A DNA stretch of 64,000 nucleotides, taken from CAJQLB01 sp905479065 (GTDB taxonomy: Bacteria > Bacteroidota > Bacteroidia > Flavobacteriales > Flavobacteriaceae). The position numbers and the translations under genes were made by a program. Location of the stretch: positions 1,240,001 to 1,304,000 of the forward strand of contig OX044364.1 in assembly GCA_943846735.1 (NCBI GenBank), given 5' to 3'. A model generated the notes under the pieces. It was given only the letters and a program-made list of their open reading frames with translations. It ran no database searches and had not been told where the DNA came from. Positions 43,410 to 52,068 of this stretch are shown one piece after another. The first letter of the stretch is position 1. Each line of letters opens with the position of its first letter.

Positions 43410-45779
43410 TTATTTTTTTAACCGATTACTTAAAGAAGAAGGTGCGTTTTGTTTTTTGCTTCCCCATTTTTTGTTGGGGGTAGCTCCTAAATTAAAGTCA
43501 AAACTTCCTCCTTTTTGAATGGCACTTGAATTGATATAGGTGTTTAGATAATTTTCATCATTTAAAGTAGTGGATTGTATGTAAAAATTATTTTTAGAAT
43601 TATTTTTAGCGTTTATGGTAAATGTATTCCCGTTCTCTAAATGTAATATTGCTTTTTTAAACAATGGGCTTCCTATAACATATTCATCTGTTGCAGGAGT
43701 TACAGGATAAAACCCTAAGGCGCTAAACACATACCATGCAGAAGTTTGCCCATTATCTTCATCACCACAATAACCATCTGGTGTTGGTTGGTACAACTTT
43801 GTTAAAACCGTTCTTACTTTTTCTTGTGCTTTGTAGGACTGCCCTGCATAATTATACAAATAAATCATGTGCTGTATCGGTTGATTTCCATGCGCATAAT
43901 TCCCCATGTTTGCAATTTGCATTTCTCTAATTTCATGAATTACTTTTCCATAATATGATGCATCAAATTTGGGAGGCATGGAGAAAACAGTATCCAATTG
44001 TTGTATAAAATCTTTGTTACCACCCATTAGATCTATTAAACCATTAATATCTTGAAAAACAGACCAGGTATAATGCAAACTATTACCTTCAGTAAAAGCA
44101 TCTCCCCATTTCAATGGATTAAAAGGACTTTGAAATGTACCATCCTTATTTTTACCTCGCATTAAATTGGTGCTTGGATCAAATACATTTTTATAGCGAA
44201 AAGATTGCTCATAGTATTTTTTAGCAAGACGATCTTTTCCCATTTTTTTTGCCATTTGTGCAACGGTAAAATCTGCGTAGGCATATTCTAAAGTTTTAGC
44301 AGTATTTTCTCTAATTTCCACATCATATGGCACATAACCTAGGGTATTATAATAATCTAAGCCTTCTCTTCCAACAGAGCGCACAGGCCTTCCTTTTTCT
44401 ACTGTTGCATTTTTTAGCATCGCCTTAAAAAGAATTTCTGCTGTTTTTTTGTTTTTAATATTCCCTTTCAAATAAGCATCTGCAATAATTGGTGCAGAGT
44501 TGGAGCCAATCATCACTGGTCTGTGTCCTGGGCTTGCCCATTCTGGCAACCAACCAGATTCTTTGAAGGTGTTTGCCAACCCCTCCATAATTTTATTATT
44601 CTGTTCGGGATACATTAAATTAAAAAATGGAAAAACAGCTCTAAACGTATCCCAAAACCCATTATCTGTAAACATATAACCCGGTAAAACCTTCCCATTA
44701 TAAGGACTGTAGTGCATCATTTTATTGTTTGCATCGTACTCATAAAAAGTTCTTGGAAACAATAAAACTCTGTATAAACACGAGTAAAATGTTTTGATAT
44801 ACTCTGTATGATCACTGTCTATTTCTATGCGTCTAAATTCTTTTTCCCAGGCATTCTTTGCTTTTATTTTAGTAGTTTCAAAAGTATCGTCACCAATTTC
44901 TCTATCTAAATTAAGTTGTGCTTGATCTAAACTGATAAAAGATGAAGCTACTTTTACACAAACTTTCTCACCTCTTTTGGTTTTAAATCCGATAATTGCC
45001 CCAACGTGTTTTCCTTTGCTATTAAGATTATTTTTTTGCAATTTCCAATTGTCTTTCCAAGTATGAGTAATTTCAAAGTCTTTATCAAATTGGGCAACAA
45101 AATAATTATGAAAGTTCTCTGGAACACCTCCTCTATTGTTTCTACAATAGCCAATAATTTTCCGTTCTTCAGGTAAAATTTTCACCTCAGAACCTTTAAA
45201 AAAGGCATCTAAAATAATATATGAGGTATCTTCCTCAGGAAATGTGAATTGAAAGTGTGCTGCTCTAGACGTTGGTGCAACCTCCGCAACAACATCATAA
45301 TCGGCTAAATAAGCACTGTAATGATAGGGCTTTGCAGTTTCTGCTTTGTGCGAAAACCAAGATGCTCTGTCGTCTTCTTGATATTTTAAATCGCCAGTAA
45401 CAGCCATTAATGAAAAAGCGGCATAGTCGTTTAACCAAGGACTTGGTTGATGCGTTTGTTTGATTCCTCTTATTTTGTTATCATCATAATTATAGGTCCA
45501 ACCATTTCCCATAGCTGCGGTCATTGGGGTCCAAAAGTTCATCCCAAAAGGAGTTGCTATTGCAGGATATGTATTTCCGTTTGATAAACTTTTTTTTGAA
45601 TCTGTTCCCATCAAAGTAGTTGCATAATCTACCAAGAAAATGTTTTGATTCTGTTGGGCCACAACTTTTTGAACCTCACAAAAAGTTAAGACCAAAACCA
45701 ACAAAAAGCTAATTATGTATTTTGAGTTCACAAATAGAGAAAAAACTGACTCAATTAATTTTATGAGATATTGTTTCAT
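43410..45779 (-). CDS. GH92-family glycosidase with Gln at the general-acid position
   Basis: 789 residues. After a long N-terminus a signal segment (about 22-41, ending VVAQ) precedes a full GH92 protein: 'NTYPAIATPFGMNFWTPM', 'GIKQTHQPSPWLNDY', 'CLYRVLLFPRTF', 'GFWDTFRAVFPFF', 'NYAHGNQPIQHM' and 'GDEDNGQTSAWYV'. The residue matching Glu621 of the gene at 26246 is Gln633 (codon CAA, one base from GAA). From memory, GH92 enzymes that cleave mannose-1-phosphate linkages carry Gln here, because a phosphate leaving group needs no acid. So the substrate may be a mannosyl phosphodiester or another good leaving group. The gene is the only minus-strand PUL member, with its own operator candidate upstream. 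Confidence 0.92.
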   Translation of the reverse strand: MKQYLIKLIESVFSLFVNSKYIISFLLVLVLTFCEVQKVVAQQNQNIFLVDYATTLMGTDSKKSLSNGNTYPAIATPFGMNFWTPMTAAMGNGWTYNYDDNKIRGIKQTHQPSPWLNDYAAFSLMAVTGDLKYQEDDRASWFSHKAETAKPYHYSAYLADYDVVAEVAPTSRAAHFQFTFPEEDTSYIILDAFFKGSEVKILPEERKIIGYCRNNRGGVPENFHNYFVAQFDKDFEITHTWKDNWKLQKNNLNSKGKHVGAIIGFKTKRGEKVCVKVASSFISLDQAQLNLDREIGDDTFETTKIKAKNAWEKEFRRIEIDSDHTEYIKTFYSCLYRVLLFPRTFYEYDANNKMMHYSPYNGKVLPGYMFTDNGFWDTFRAVFPFFNLMYPEQNNKIMEGLANTFKESGWLPEWASPGHRPVMIGSNSAPIIADAYLKGNIKNKKTAEILFKAMLKNATVEKGRPVRSVGREGLDYYNTLGYVPYDVEIRENTAKTLEYAYADFTVAQMAKKMGKDRLAKKYYEQSFRYKNVFDPSTNLMRGKNKDGTFQSPFNPLKWGDAFTEGNSLHYTWSVFQDINGLIDLMGGNKDFIQQLDTVFSMPPKFDASYYGKVIHEIREMQIANMGNYAHGNQPIQHMIYLYNYAGQSYKAQEKVRTVLTKLYQPTPDGYCGDEDNGQTSAWYVFSALGFYPVTPATDEYVIGSPLFKKAILHLENGNTFTINAKNNSKNNFYIQSTTLNDENYLNTYINSSAIQKGGSFDFNLGATPNKKWGSKKQNAPSSLSNRLKK

Positions 45780-45850
45780 ATTATGTTAATTTAAAAATAA
45801 AACAAAGCAATCCATTAGTAATATCGTTACTATAAAATTAGATCACAGTA

Positions 45851-45878
45851 CTTAATTTAAAATTAATAAATGTTTAAT
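45851..45878 (-). promoter_or_regulatory. Operator candidate 5 (minus strand): three ATTAA repeats at 11-bp spacing
   Basis: Read on the minus strand: ATTAAA, ATTAAT, ATTAAG with spacers CATTT and TTTAA (plus-strand hexamers at 45873, 45862, 45851). A TAATTTTA box (one mismatch to TAnnTTTG) starts 9 bases after the last heptamer, as at site 1. The GH92 start codon is at 45779. Confidence 0.7.
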
Positions 45879-45970
45879 AGTATCTAAAGGAAATTGATGG
45901 AAAGTAGAAGTAGCATTTGACAATGTCTTTATTTTGAGTAATGTAACACTATATTTTTTGGAAGGATACC

Positions 45971-46010
45971 AAAAAAATATCTCCAAAAATAATTTTTTAT
46001 TCTTGGAGAT
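45971..46010 (-). terminator. Terminator after tRNA-Arg (minus strand)
   Basis: A 14-bp stem (45979-45992 with 45997-46010, one mismatch) with a 4-base loop, followed on the minus strand by a run of seven T. It ends the ftsZ-yqeY-tRNA side of the dcw transcript. Confidence 0.75.
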
Positions 46011-46016
46011 AATTTG

Positions 46017-46090
46017 TGACCTCGAAGGGATTCGAACCCCCAACCCTCAGAGCCGAAATCTGATATTCTATCCAGTTGAACTACGAGGCC
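46017..46090 (-). tRNA. tRNA-Arg (anticodon TCG)
   Basis: A 74-base cloverleaf on the minus strand: acceptor GGCCTCG paired with CGAGGTC (one G-U), discriminator A, T-arm containing GGTTCGAATCC. The anticodon stem TCAGA/TCTGA holds the loop TTTCGGC, giving anticodon TCG (Arg, codon CGA). The 3' CCA is not encoded. It lies 11 bases downstream of yqeY and is followed by a terminator. Confidence 0.93.
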
Positions 46091-46101
46091 TTGTTTTATC
46101 T

Positions 46102-46554
46102 TTATTGATTTAAGTTATGACGAACAATTGTGGATATTGTCTTTCCATCAGCCCTACCAGCTATTTCTTTTGTCACTAACCCCATGACTTTCCCCATATC
46201 TTTCATGCCTTTAGCTCCAATTTTTTCAATTACCATAACAACGACCTTTTCAATTTCCTCGTCATCTAAAGATTCAGGTAAAAATTGGCTTATTACTTTA
46301 GCTTCATCGAGTTCAGGTAATGCCAAATCTTTCCTGTTTTGTTCCAAATAAATAGCAGCACTATCTTTTCGTTGCTTTACTAACTTTTGTAAAATTTTCA
46401 ATTCTTGTTCTTCGGTTAAGTCTACACTTGATCCAGTCTCTGTTCTAACTAATAAAATAGAGGATTTGATTGCTCTCAGCGCTGTTAGTGCCGTTTGATT
46501 CTTTTCCTTCATGGCGTTTTTTAAGGCAACCATAATGCTCTCCTGTAAACTCAT
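46102..46554 (-). CDS. yqeY: GatB/YqeY domain protein
   Basis: 150 residues, entirely the GatB/YqeY-type helical domain: 'MSLQESIMVALKNAMKEKNQTALTALRAIKS' style N-terminus, 'LQKLVKQRKDSAAIY', 'ISQFLPESLDDEEIE' and 'GKVMGLVTKEIAGRADGKTIS'. The domain is related to the tRNA-binding tail of the Glu-tRNA(Gln) amidotransferase B subunit. The free-standing protein has no settled function. It follows ftsZ, as usual in flavobacteria, and a tRNA gene lies directly downstream. Confidence 0.93.
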   Translation of the reverse strand: MSLQESIMVALKNAMKEKNQTALTALRAIKSSILLVRTETGSSVDLTEEQELKILQKLVKQRKDSAAIYLEQNRKDLALPELDEAKVISQFLPESLDDEEIEKVVVMVIEKIGAKGMKDMGKVMGLVTKEIAGRADGKTISTIVRHNLNQ

Positions 46555-46625
46555 TGATAATAAATTTTAAGTCGTAAAGATATAAAAAAGTATGTATTAA
46601 TTACTGAATGATTTGATGACTACAG

Positions 46626-46667
46626 CAACAAAATAACCCAAATAACGTTTTAATGCTATTTGGGTTA
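46626..46667 (-). terminator. Terminator after ftsZ (minus strand)
   Basis: Perfect 11-bp stem TAACCCAAATA (46634-46644) / TATTTGGGTTA (46657-46667) with a 12-base loop. On the minus strand it is followed by TTTTG. It lies between ftsZ (ends 46703) and yqeY. Confidence 0.7.
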
Positions 46668-46702
46668 TAAAACGAAGTAAATGACAAATAATTGACCTGC
46701 TA

Positions 46703-48637
46703 TTAATCTACATTGTCATGTAAAAAAGAATTATTACTTCGTAGTTGAATGTCGTCATTATCGTCTGTCCCTAGAGACAATCGAGATGCATTAGTCTCAG
46801 ATGAATGTTGCGCCGCATCCAGATTCACTCCTTGTCTCTTATAAGCGGGTTCTTTTTCAATATCATCAATTTTAGCATTATTAAATTTATAATTAAACTC
46901 TTTCATCTTTTGCCTTCTCTCATCAGCTCTCTCTTTTAATATTTCCGAAATTGGACTATTCATTGGGTCTAAGTCTTCAACAAACTCTTTAGTTTCAATT
47001 TCTTCGATTATTTTTTTCTCAAAAACAATATCTTCTTCAACTTCAGTAAGAACAACTTGCTCTTGTCCCTGTTCATTTTCACTACTATTCATTGATGATT
47101 CTAACATAATATAATCATCTAAAGCGTATCTAGTTTCACCTTCCTCATTCGCCTCAGTTACAGCAATAAGTTCAATGTAATCTTTAACCGGGATTTCTTT
47201 TATATCATCATCGTCGTCTAAATTAAAAATCTTGGCGTTGTCTTCATCTTTTGTGTTTAAGGTCTGACTTTGGGTATCCAAGGACGTAAGAGGAAGGTCA
47301 AATGTGAGCATTGTTTGTTCATCTTCTTGACTAGAACTTGAGGGAATTTCTACCTCACTTTCTGCTGAAGCAACCTCATGAATTATAAATTCTTCCTCCT
47401 CTACATTTGCTAAAACCTCATCATATACAACACTAATATTTCTTATAACATCCGTTGTATCAATTAATTCTACCTCTGGAACAATATCCTCTTCTGTAAT
47501 AAGACTATGTACAATTTTATGATCTTGAGTTTCTAAAATAATATCAGGCCTAATAATTGCAGGATCTCGATCCAAATGTAAATCTTGTTGATTTTGGTCG
47601 TCCTCTAAAGAATGGACTACCTTTTTAACCTCTGTATTTGATATCTCATCTTGTTGATCTACATTAAATCCTGTAGCAATTATGGTGACTGAAATAGATT
47701 CTTGTAAAGACTCATCTTCACCTACACCCATTATAATATTAGCACCAAATCCTGCCTCAGTCTGAATATGATCATTTATTTCTCCAATTTCATCGATAGT
47801 TATTTCTTGTGACCCAGAAACGATAAGCAACAATACATTTTTAGCTCCAGAAATTTTATTATCATTTAATAATGGTGAATCAAGGGCTTTCATAATCGCT
47901 TCATTTGCACGATTTGTCCCTGAAGCTGTTGAAGAACCCATTATTGCAGTTCCACTATTACTCAAAACGGTTTTGGCATCTCGTAAATCAATGTTTTGTG
48001 TATAATGATGTGTAATAACTTCAGCAATTCCTCTGGATGCTGTTGAAAGTACTTCGTCAGCTTTAGAAAACCCTGCTTTAAAACCAAGATTACCATACAC
48101 TTCACGAAGCTTATTATTATTAATAACTACTAGAGAATCAACATGGGTACGTAATGTTTCTATACCCTTTTGAGCTTGTGCAATACGAATTTTCCCTTCA
48201 AACTGAAATGGCATTGTCACAATTCCAACTGTGAGAATATCCATCTCTTTGGCAATCTTCGCAATGACAGGAGCTGCACCAGTCCCTGTACCACCACCCA
48301 TACCAGCAGTAATAAAAACCATTTTTGTATTTGTATCAAGCATGGTTCTAATTTCTTCCATACTTTCATGAGCTGCCTGCTCACCTATTTCAGGATTGGC
48401 ACCCGCACCAAGTCCTTCAGTTAAATTAACTCCCAACTGAATCTTGTTGGGGACACCACTGTTTTGTAAAGCTTGTGAGTCGGTATTACAGATGACAAAG
48501 TCTACCCCTTTTATTCCTTGTTGGAACATGTGATTGATGGCATTACTCCCACCACCACCAACACCGATAACTTTGATGACATTTGATTGATTCTTTGGCA
48601 AATCAAATGTAATTCCAAAATCTTTGTTGCTATTCAT
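46703..48637 (-). CDS. ftsZ: Cell division GTPase FtsZ
   Basis: 644 residues. The tubulin-like GTPase core (about 15-325) has 'VGGGGSNAINHM', the G-box 'GMGGGTGTGAAPV' and the T7-loop region 'ADEVLSTASRGIAEVITHH'. It polymerises into the Z ring at midcell. The core is followed by an unusually long, acid-rich, low-complexity tail of about 310 residues, normal for Bacteroidota FtsZ (longer than the ~380-residue E. coli protein). It is the last gene of the dcw cluster, 39 bases after ftsA, and is followed by a terminator. Confidence 0.97.
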   Translation of the reverse strand: MNSNKDFGITFDLPKNQSNVIKVIGVGGGGSNAINHMFQQGIKGVDFVICNTDSQALQNSGVPNKIQLGVNLTEGLGAGANPEIGEQAAHESMEEIRTMLDTNTKMVFITAGMGGGTGTGAAPVIAKIAKEMDILTVGIVTMPFQFEGKIRIAQAQKGIETLRTHVDSLVVINNNKLREVYGNLGFKAGFSKADEVLSTASRGIAEVITHHYTQNIDLRDAKTVLSNSGTAIMGSSTASGTNRANEAIMKALDSPLLNDNKISGAKNVLLLIVSGSQEITIDEIGEINDHIQTEAGFGANIIMGVGEDESLQESISVTIIATGFNVDQQDEISNTEVKKVVHSLEDDQNQQDLHLDRDPAIIRPDIILETQDHKIVHSLITEEDIVPEVELIDTTDVIRNISVVYDEVLANVEEEEFIIHEVASAESEVEIPSSSSQEDEQTMLTFDLPLTSLDTQSQTLNTKDEDNAKIFNLDDDDDIKEIPVKDYIELIAVTEANEEGETRYALDDYIMLESSMNSSENEQGQEQVVLTEVEEDIVFEKKIIEEIETKEFVEDLDPMNSPISEILKERADERRQKMKEFNYKFNNAKIDDIEKEPAYKRQGVNLDAAQHSSETNASRLSLGTDDNDDIQLRSNNSFLHDNVD

Positions 48638-48676
48638 ATAATTAGTTTTTACGAGATTAGTTAGTTATTTTTTAGT

Positions 48677-50002
48677 TTATTCTGCATTGTCTAGAAAATC
48701 TTTAAGCTTCTCAGTTAATTTATCTAAAAAGGTCTTTCTCTCTTTTACAGGCCTCTCAGCAACATCAACATCATCAGAGTTATTGTTAGACATGCTTTCG
48801 TCATATGCTCTTTGAGCATCAGCTTCTATTTTACGCTTTTCTTGCCGTTTCAATCCATCCATTACCAATCCCACAGCAGTTGCAAACAATGGGCTTGTTA
48901 CATCATCATCAGAATCTCCCGCAAGGTGTTCATTGGGATAGCCTATACGTGTATCCATACCCGTGATATATTCAACTAATTGTTTTAAATGATTTAATTG
49001 GCTTCCTCCCCCTGTTAAAACAATTCCTGCAATGAGTTTTTTCTTTTGTTCTTCGTGTCCGTAATTTTTAATTTCTACGTAAACCTGTTCTATAATTTCT
49101 ACAACTCTTGCATGAATTATTTTAGATAAATTCTTAAGGGTTATTTCTTTCGGCTCCCTACCTCTCAGCCCAGGAATAGAGACAATTTCGTTATCCTTAT
49201 TTTCACCTGGCCATGTTGACCCAAATTTAATTTTTAATAACTCTGCTTGCTTTTCAATGATCGAGCAACCCTCTTTTATATCTTCAGTAATGACATTTCC
49301 TCCAAAAGGAATAACTGCTGTGTGCCTAATTATCCCATCTCTAAAAATCGCCAAATCTGTAGTTCCACCTCCTATGTCAATTAAAGCGACTCCAGCATCT
49401 TTCTCATCCTGACTCAATACAGCATTAGCTGAGGCCAGCGGTTCCAAAGTGATACCTTCTAACTCAAGTCCAGCACTTTTCACACATCGTCCAATGTTCC
49501 TTATTGAAGATACTTGACCTACCACCACATGAAAATTTGCCTCAAGCCTTCCTCCATACATCCCAATTGGCTCTTTAATTTCAGCTTGACCATCAACTTT
49601 GTATTCTTGAGGCAATACATGAATTATTTCCTCACCTGGCAACATCACTAATTTGTGAACCTGGTTTATTAAACGGTCAATATCTTCCTCGTTAATTACT
49701 AATTCAGAATTCTCTCTTGTGATGTAATCACTGTGTTGTAAACTTCTAATATGCTGCCCTGCTATTCCGACTGTAACCTCTTCAATTTTTTCTCCTGAAG
49801 CGGCTTCGGCCTCTTGAACTGCTTGTTGTATAGATTGTATAGTTTGGGTAATATTATTTACTACACCTCGATGCACTCCAAGACTTTTGGCTCTGCCAAT
49901 CCCCAATATTTCCAACTTACCATAGTTGTTTTTACGGCCAACCATCGCAACTATTTTTGTTGTTCCAATATCTAATCCAACTGAAATTTTATTATCACCC
50001 AT
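48677..50002 (-). CDS. ftsA: Cell division protein FtsA
   Basis: 441 residues of the actin/Hsp70 fold: 'VGLDIGTTKIVAMVG' (phosphate 1), the FtsA-specific SHS2 1C domain (about 85-165), 'VALIDIGGGTTDLAIF' (phosphate 2) and 'VLTGGGSQL' (adenosine motif). The basic C-terminal segment (FLDKLTEKLKDFL) fits the membrane-targeting amphipathic helix. It tethers FtsZ to the membrane. The frame is open to an ATG at 50026, but MGDNKIS at 50002 gives the family-type start and only an 8-base overlap with ftsQ. Confidence 0.95.
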   Translation of the reverse strand: MGDNKISVGLDIGTTKIVAMVGRKNNYGKLEILGIGRAKSLGVHRGVVNNITQTIQSIQQAVQEAEAASGEKIEEVTVGIAGQHIRSLQHSDYITRENSELVINEEDIDRLINQVHKLVMLPGEEIIHVLPQEYKVDGQAEIKEPIGMYGGRLEANFHVVVGQVSSIRNIGRCVKSAGLELEGITLEPLASANAVLSQDEKDAGVALIDIGGGTTDLAIFRDGIIRHTAVIPFGGNVITEDIKEGCSIIEKQAELLKIKFGSTWPGENKDNEIVSIPGLRGREPKEITLKNLSKIIHARVVEIIEQVYVEIKNYGHEEQKKKLIAGIVLTGGGSQLNHLKQLVEYITGMDTRIGYPNEHLAGDSDDDVTSPLFATAVGLVMDGLKRQEKRKIEADAQRAYDESMSNNNSDDVDVAERPVKERKTFLDKLTEKLKDFLDNAE

Positions 50003-50729
50003 GGTTTTCTTTTTTTGTACAAACAACTTGATTATTAAATTGCAAATTGACTTTACTGTAAATATTCAATGTCCTATCTTTTTGTGCTTTTTGATAAAAT
50101 GCTTTAAGATTGTTTACTTTTTCTTTTAAATTTTTTAATTCTCCAATAATAATATCAAAATCAAATACCCTTATTTTTAAGGTTATCAATCGATTTTTAT
50201 CTTGATGAATTTCGGTTATATGACTTCTTAAGAATTCATCTTTATAAATCTCTTCTGCAATGTTGAACACATTGATTAAATTATTTCTGTCTACTACACC
50301 AGTAACTAGTGGTACACGCGACGTATAATTGTTTGATAAAGGCATAAAATCCCCAACCTCATCTATATAATAAGAGTCCTTTGAATGAACTCTTGCAATA
50401 GGCTTACGCTGAATAATATCAGCACAAATTCCGTCATTTTCAGCGAAGTATACCTCAGCTGTTTTGATCATAGAATTTGACCTAAGTATATTTTCTATAC
50501 TATTCAAATCTAAAATATCTTTAGGCACATTTACAAGGGTTTCATTATTTTGTATTAACAATTTATTAACCGAATCATGAGTAATAAAAAGATTATTCTC
50601 CCCCAAAAATTTCACATCAAAATAGGACACCTTTTTAGCTGCATTTCGTTGACTCGAAAACGCGTATAAGAAGGCTACTAAACCCAATAAAATCAATCCT
50701 TTTATATAATTCCAATTAACTCGCAACAC
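49995..50729 (-). CDS. ftsQ: Cell division protein FtsQ/DivIB-like
   Basis: 244 residues: one N-terminal TM helix (about 9-25) and a periplasmic part with a POTRA-like segment (about 35-105: 'VKFLGENNLFITHDSVNKLL', 'LRSNSMIKTAEVYF') and the FtsQ beta domain ('RKPIARVHSKDSYYIDEVGDFMPL'). It links early and late divisome proteins. Sequence conservation is low, as is normal, and the position between murC and ftsA supports the call. Overlaps murC by 14 bases and ftsA by 8. Confidence 0.9.
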   Translation of the reverse strand: MLRVNWNYIKGLILLGLVAFLYAFSSQRNAAKKVSYFDVKFLGENNLFITHDSVNKLLIQNNETLVNVPKDILDLNSIENILRSNSMIKTAEVYFAENDGICADIIQRKPIARVHSKDSYYIDEVGDFMPLSNNYTSRVPLVTGVVDRNNLINVFNIAEEIYKDEFLRSHITEIHQDKNRLITLKIRVFDFDIIIGELKNLKEKVNNLKAFYQKAQKDRTLNIYSKVNLQFNNQVVCTKKENHG

Positions 50730-52068
50730 TTAATTTTTCTTTTATTTTTATTACTTCTTCTCCGATATCACCTGCACCTAGTGTAATGATTATATCGATG
50801 TCCCTTTTTTTAATTTCTGATGTAATTTCTGCTTTGGTTATTAATTTTTTATTTGGATTCTTAATTTTACTTAAAAGCCACGCTGAAGTAACCCCTTCAA
50901 TAGGTAATTCCCTTGCAGGATAAATATCTAATAACAGCACACGATCAAATTGCTGTAAGCTTATTGCAAATTCTTCAACAAAATCTTTTGTACGACTAAA
51001 TAAATGAGGTTGAAAAACAACCAACACTTCACGATTAGGATACATTTCTCTAACAGCCTGATGAACAGCGTTAATTTCTTCAGGATGGTGGGCGTAATCA
51101 TCAATAAAAATTAAATTCTCTGTCTTAATTTGATAAGTAAATCGTCGTTTTACTCCTTTATAAGATGCGAGTGCACTGGCAAGCCTGTTTGGAGAGCAAC
51201 CAAATTCTACAGCCATCGCCAGCGCTATCAATGCATTCGACAAATTATGTCTACCAGGTAGGTTAAATTTTAAATTTTTAATATTTTCTTGAGGTGTTTT
51301 TACATCAAAGATGTATGTACCATTCTCAATTTTTATATTGTACGCAGAATAGTCAGCCTCCTCTTCAATAGCGTAGGTGATACCCAACAGTGGCAGTCCT
51401 TTTTTTACAAAAAGTTTTCCATTTGGGGTTAACCTTCTAGTAAAGGCTATAAATGACTCTTTGAGATGCTCTGAATTTCCATAAATATCCAAATGATCAG
51501 CATCCATAGAAGTGATGCAAGCATAATCAGGTGATAGTGTTAAAAATGAACGATCAAATTCATCAGCCTCAACCACCGTAACCTTAGTGCCTCTCTGAAT
51601 CAAATTAGAATTGTAATTTTCAGAAATTCCACCTAAAAAAGCTGTCATTTCTACACCACAATCACTCATTAGATGTCCTAAAATACTCGTCGTTGTAGTT
51701 TTACCATGTGTTCCTGCCACAGCTAAACAAATAGAATTTTCTGTTATTAAACCCAACACTGTTGATCGTTTATGTACGTTAAATTGATGGTTTTTAAAAT
51801 ATTGAAGTTCACTGTGCTTTTCAGAAATAGCTGGGGTGTATATAACCAATGTGTTACCATTATCTAAATATTGATCTGAAATCATCTTTACGTCATCCTT
51901 AAAATGAATAACTGCGCCCAAGACTCGTAAGGCTTCAGTGTTATCACTTTCTGTTTTATCATAACCCGCAACATTTTTATTTGATGATAAAAAATATCGA
52001 GCCAATGCGCTCATACCGATACCTCCTATACCAATGAAATAAACGTTATGTACTTTATCTAAATTCAA
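50716..52068 (-). CDS. murC: UDP-N-acetylmuramate--L-alanine ligase
   Basis: 450 residues, three Mur-ligase domains. The N-terminal Rossmann part is 'VYFIGIGGIGMSALARYF'. The ATP-binding P-loop is 'AGTHGKTTTTSILGH', followed by 'VVEADEFDRSFL' and the C-terminal domain 'FIDDYAHHPEEI'. It adds L-Ala to UDP-MurNAc, the first peptide step of peptidoglycan synthesis, in the cytoplasm. Overlaps murG by four bases (ATGA), showing translational coupling. Confidence 0.96.
   Translation of the reverse strand: MNLDKVHNVYFIGIGGIGMSALARYFLSSNKNVAGYDKTESDNTEALRVLGAVIHFKDDVKMISDQYLDNGNTLVIYTPAISEKHSELQYFKNHQFNVHKRSTVLGLITENSICLAVAGTHGKTTTTSILGHLMSDCGVEMTAFLGGISENYNSNLIQRGTKVTVVEADEFDRSFLTLSPDYACITSMDADHLDIYGNSEHLKESFIAFTRRLTPNGKLFVKKGLPLLGITYAIEEEADYSAYNIKIENGTYIFDVKTPQENIKNLKFNLPGRHNLSNALIALAMAVEFGCSPNRLASALASYKGVKRRFTYQIKTENLIFIDDYAHHPEEINAVHQAVREMYPNREVLVVFQPHLFSRTKDFVEEFAISLQQFDRVLLLDIYPARELPIEGVTSAWLLSKIKNPNKKLITKAEITSEIKKRDIDIIITLGAGDIGEEVIKIKEKLSVAS

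Noticed and set aside
45852..46043. A minus-strand open frame overlapping the tRNA and its terminator
   Set aside because: It begins inside tRNA-Arg and runs through the terminator and operator 5; no protein-like features.
46017..46090. tRNA-Arg as integration site of the PUL as a mobile island
   Set aside because: The tRNA borders the PUL, but no integrase, transposase or second copy of the tRNA 3' end was seen in the window.
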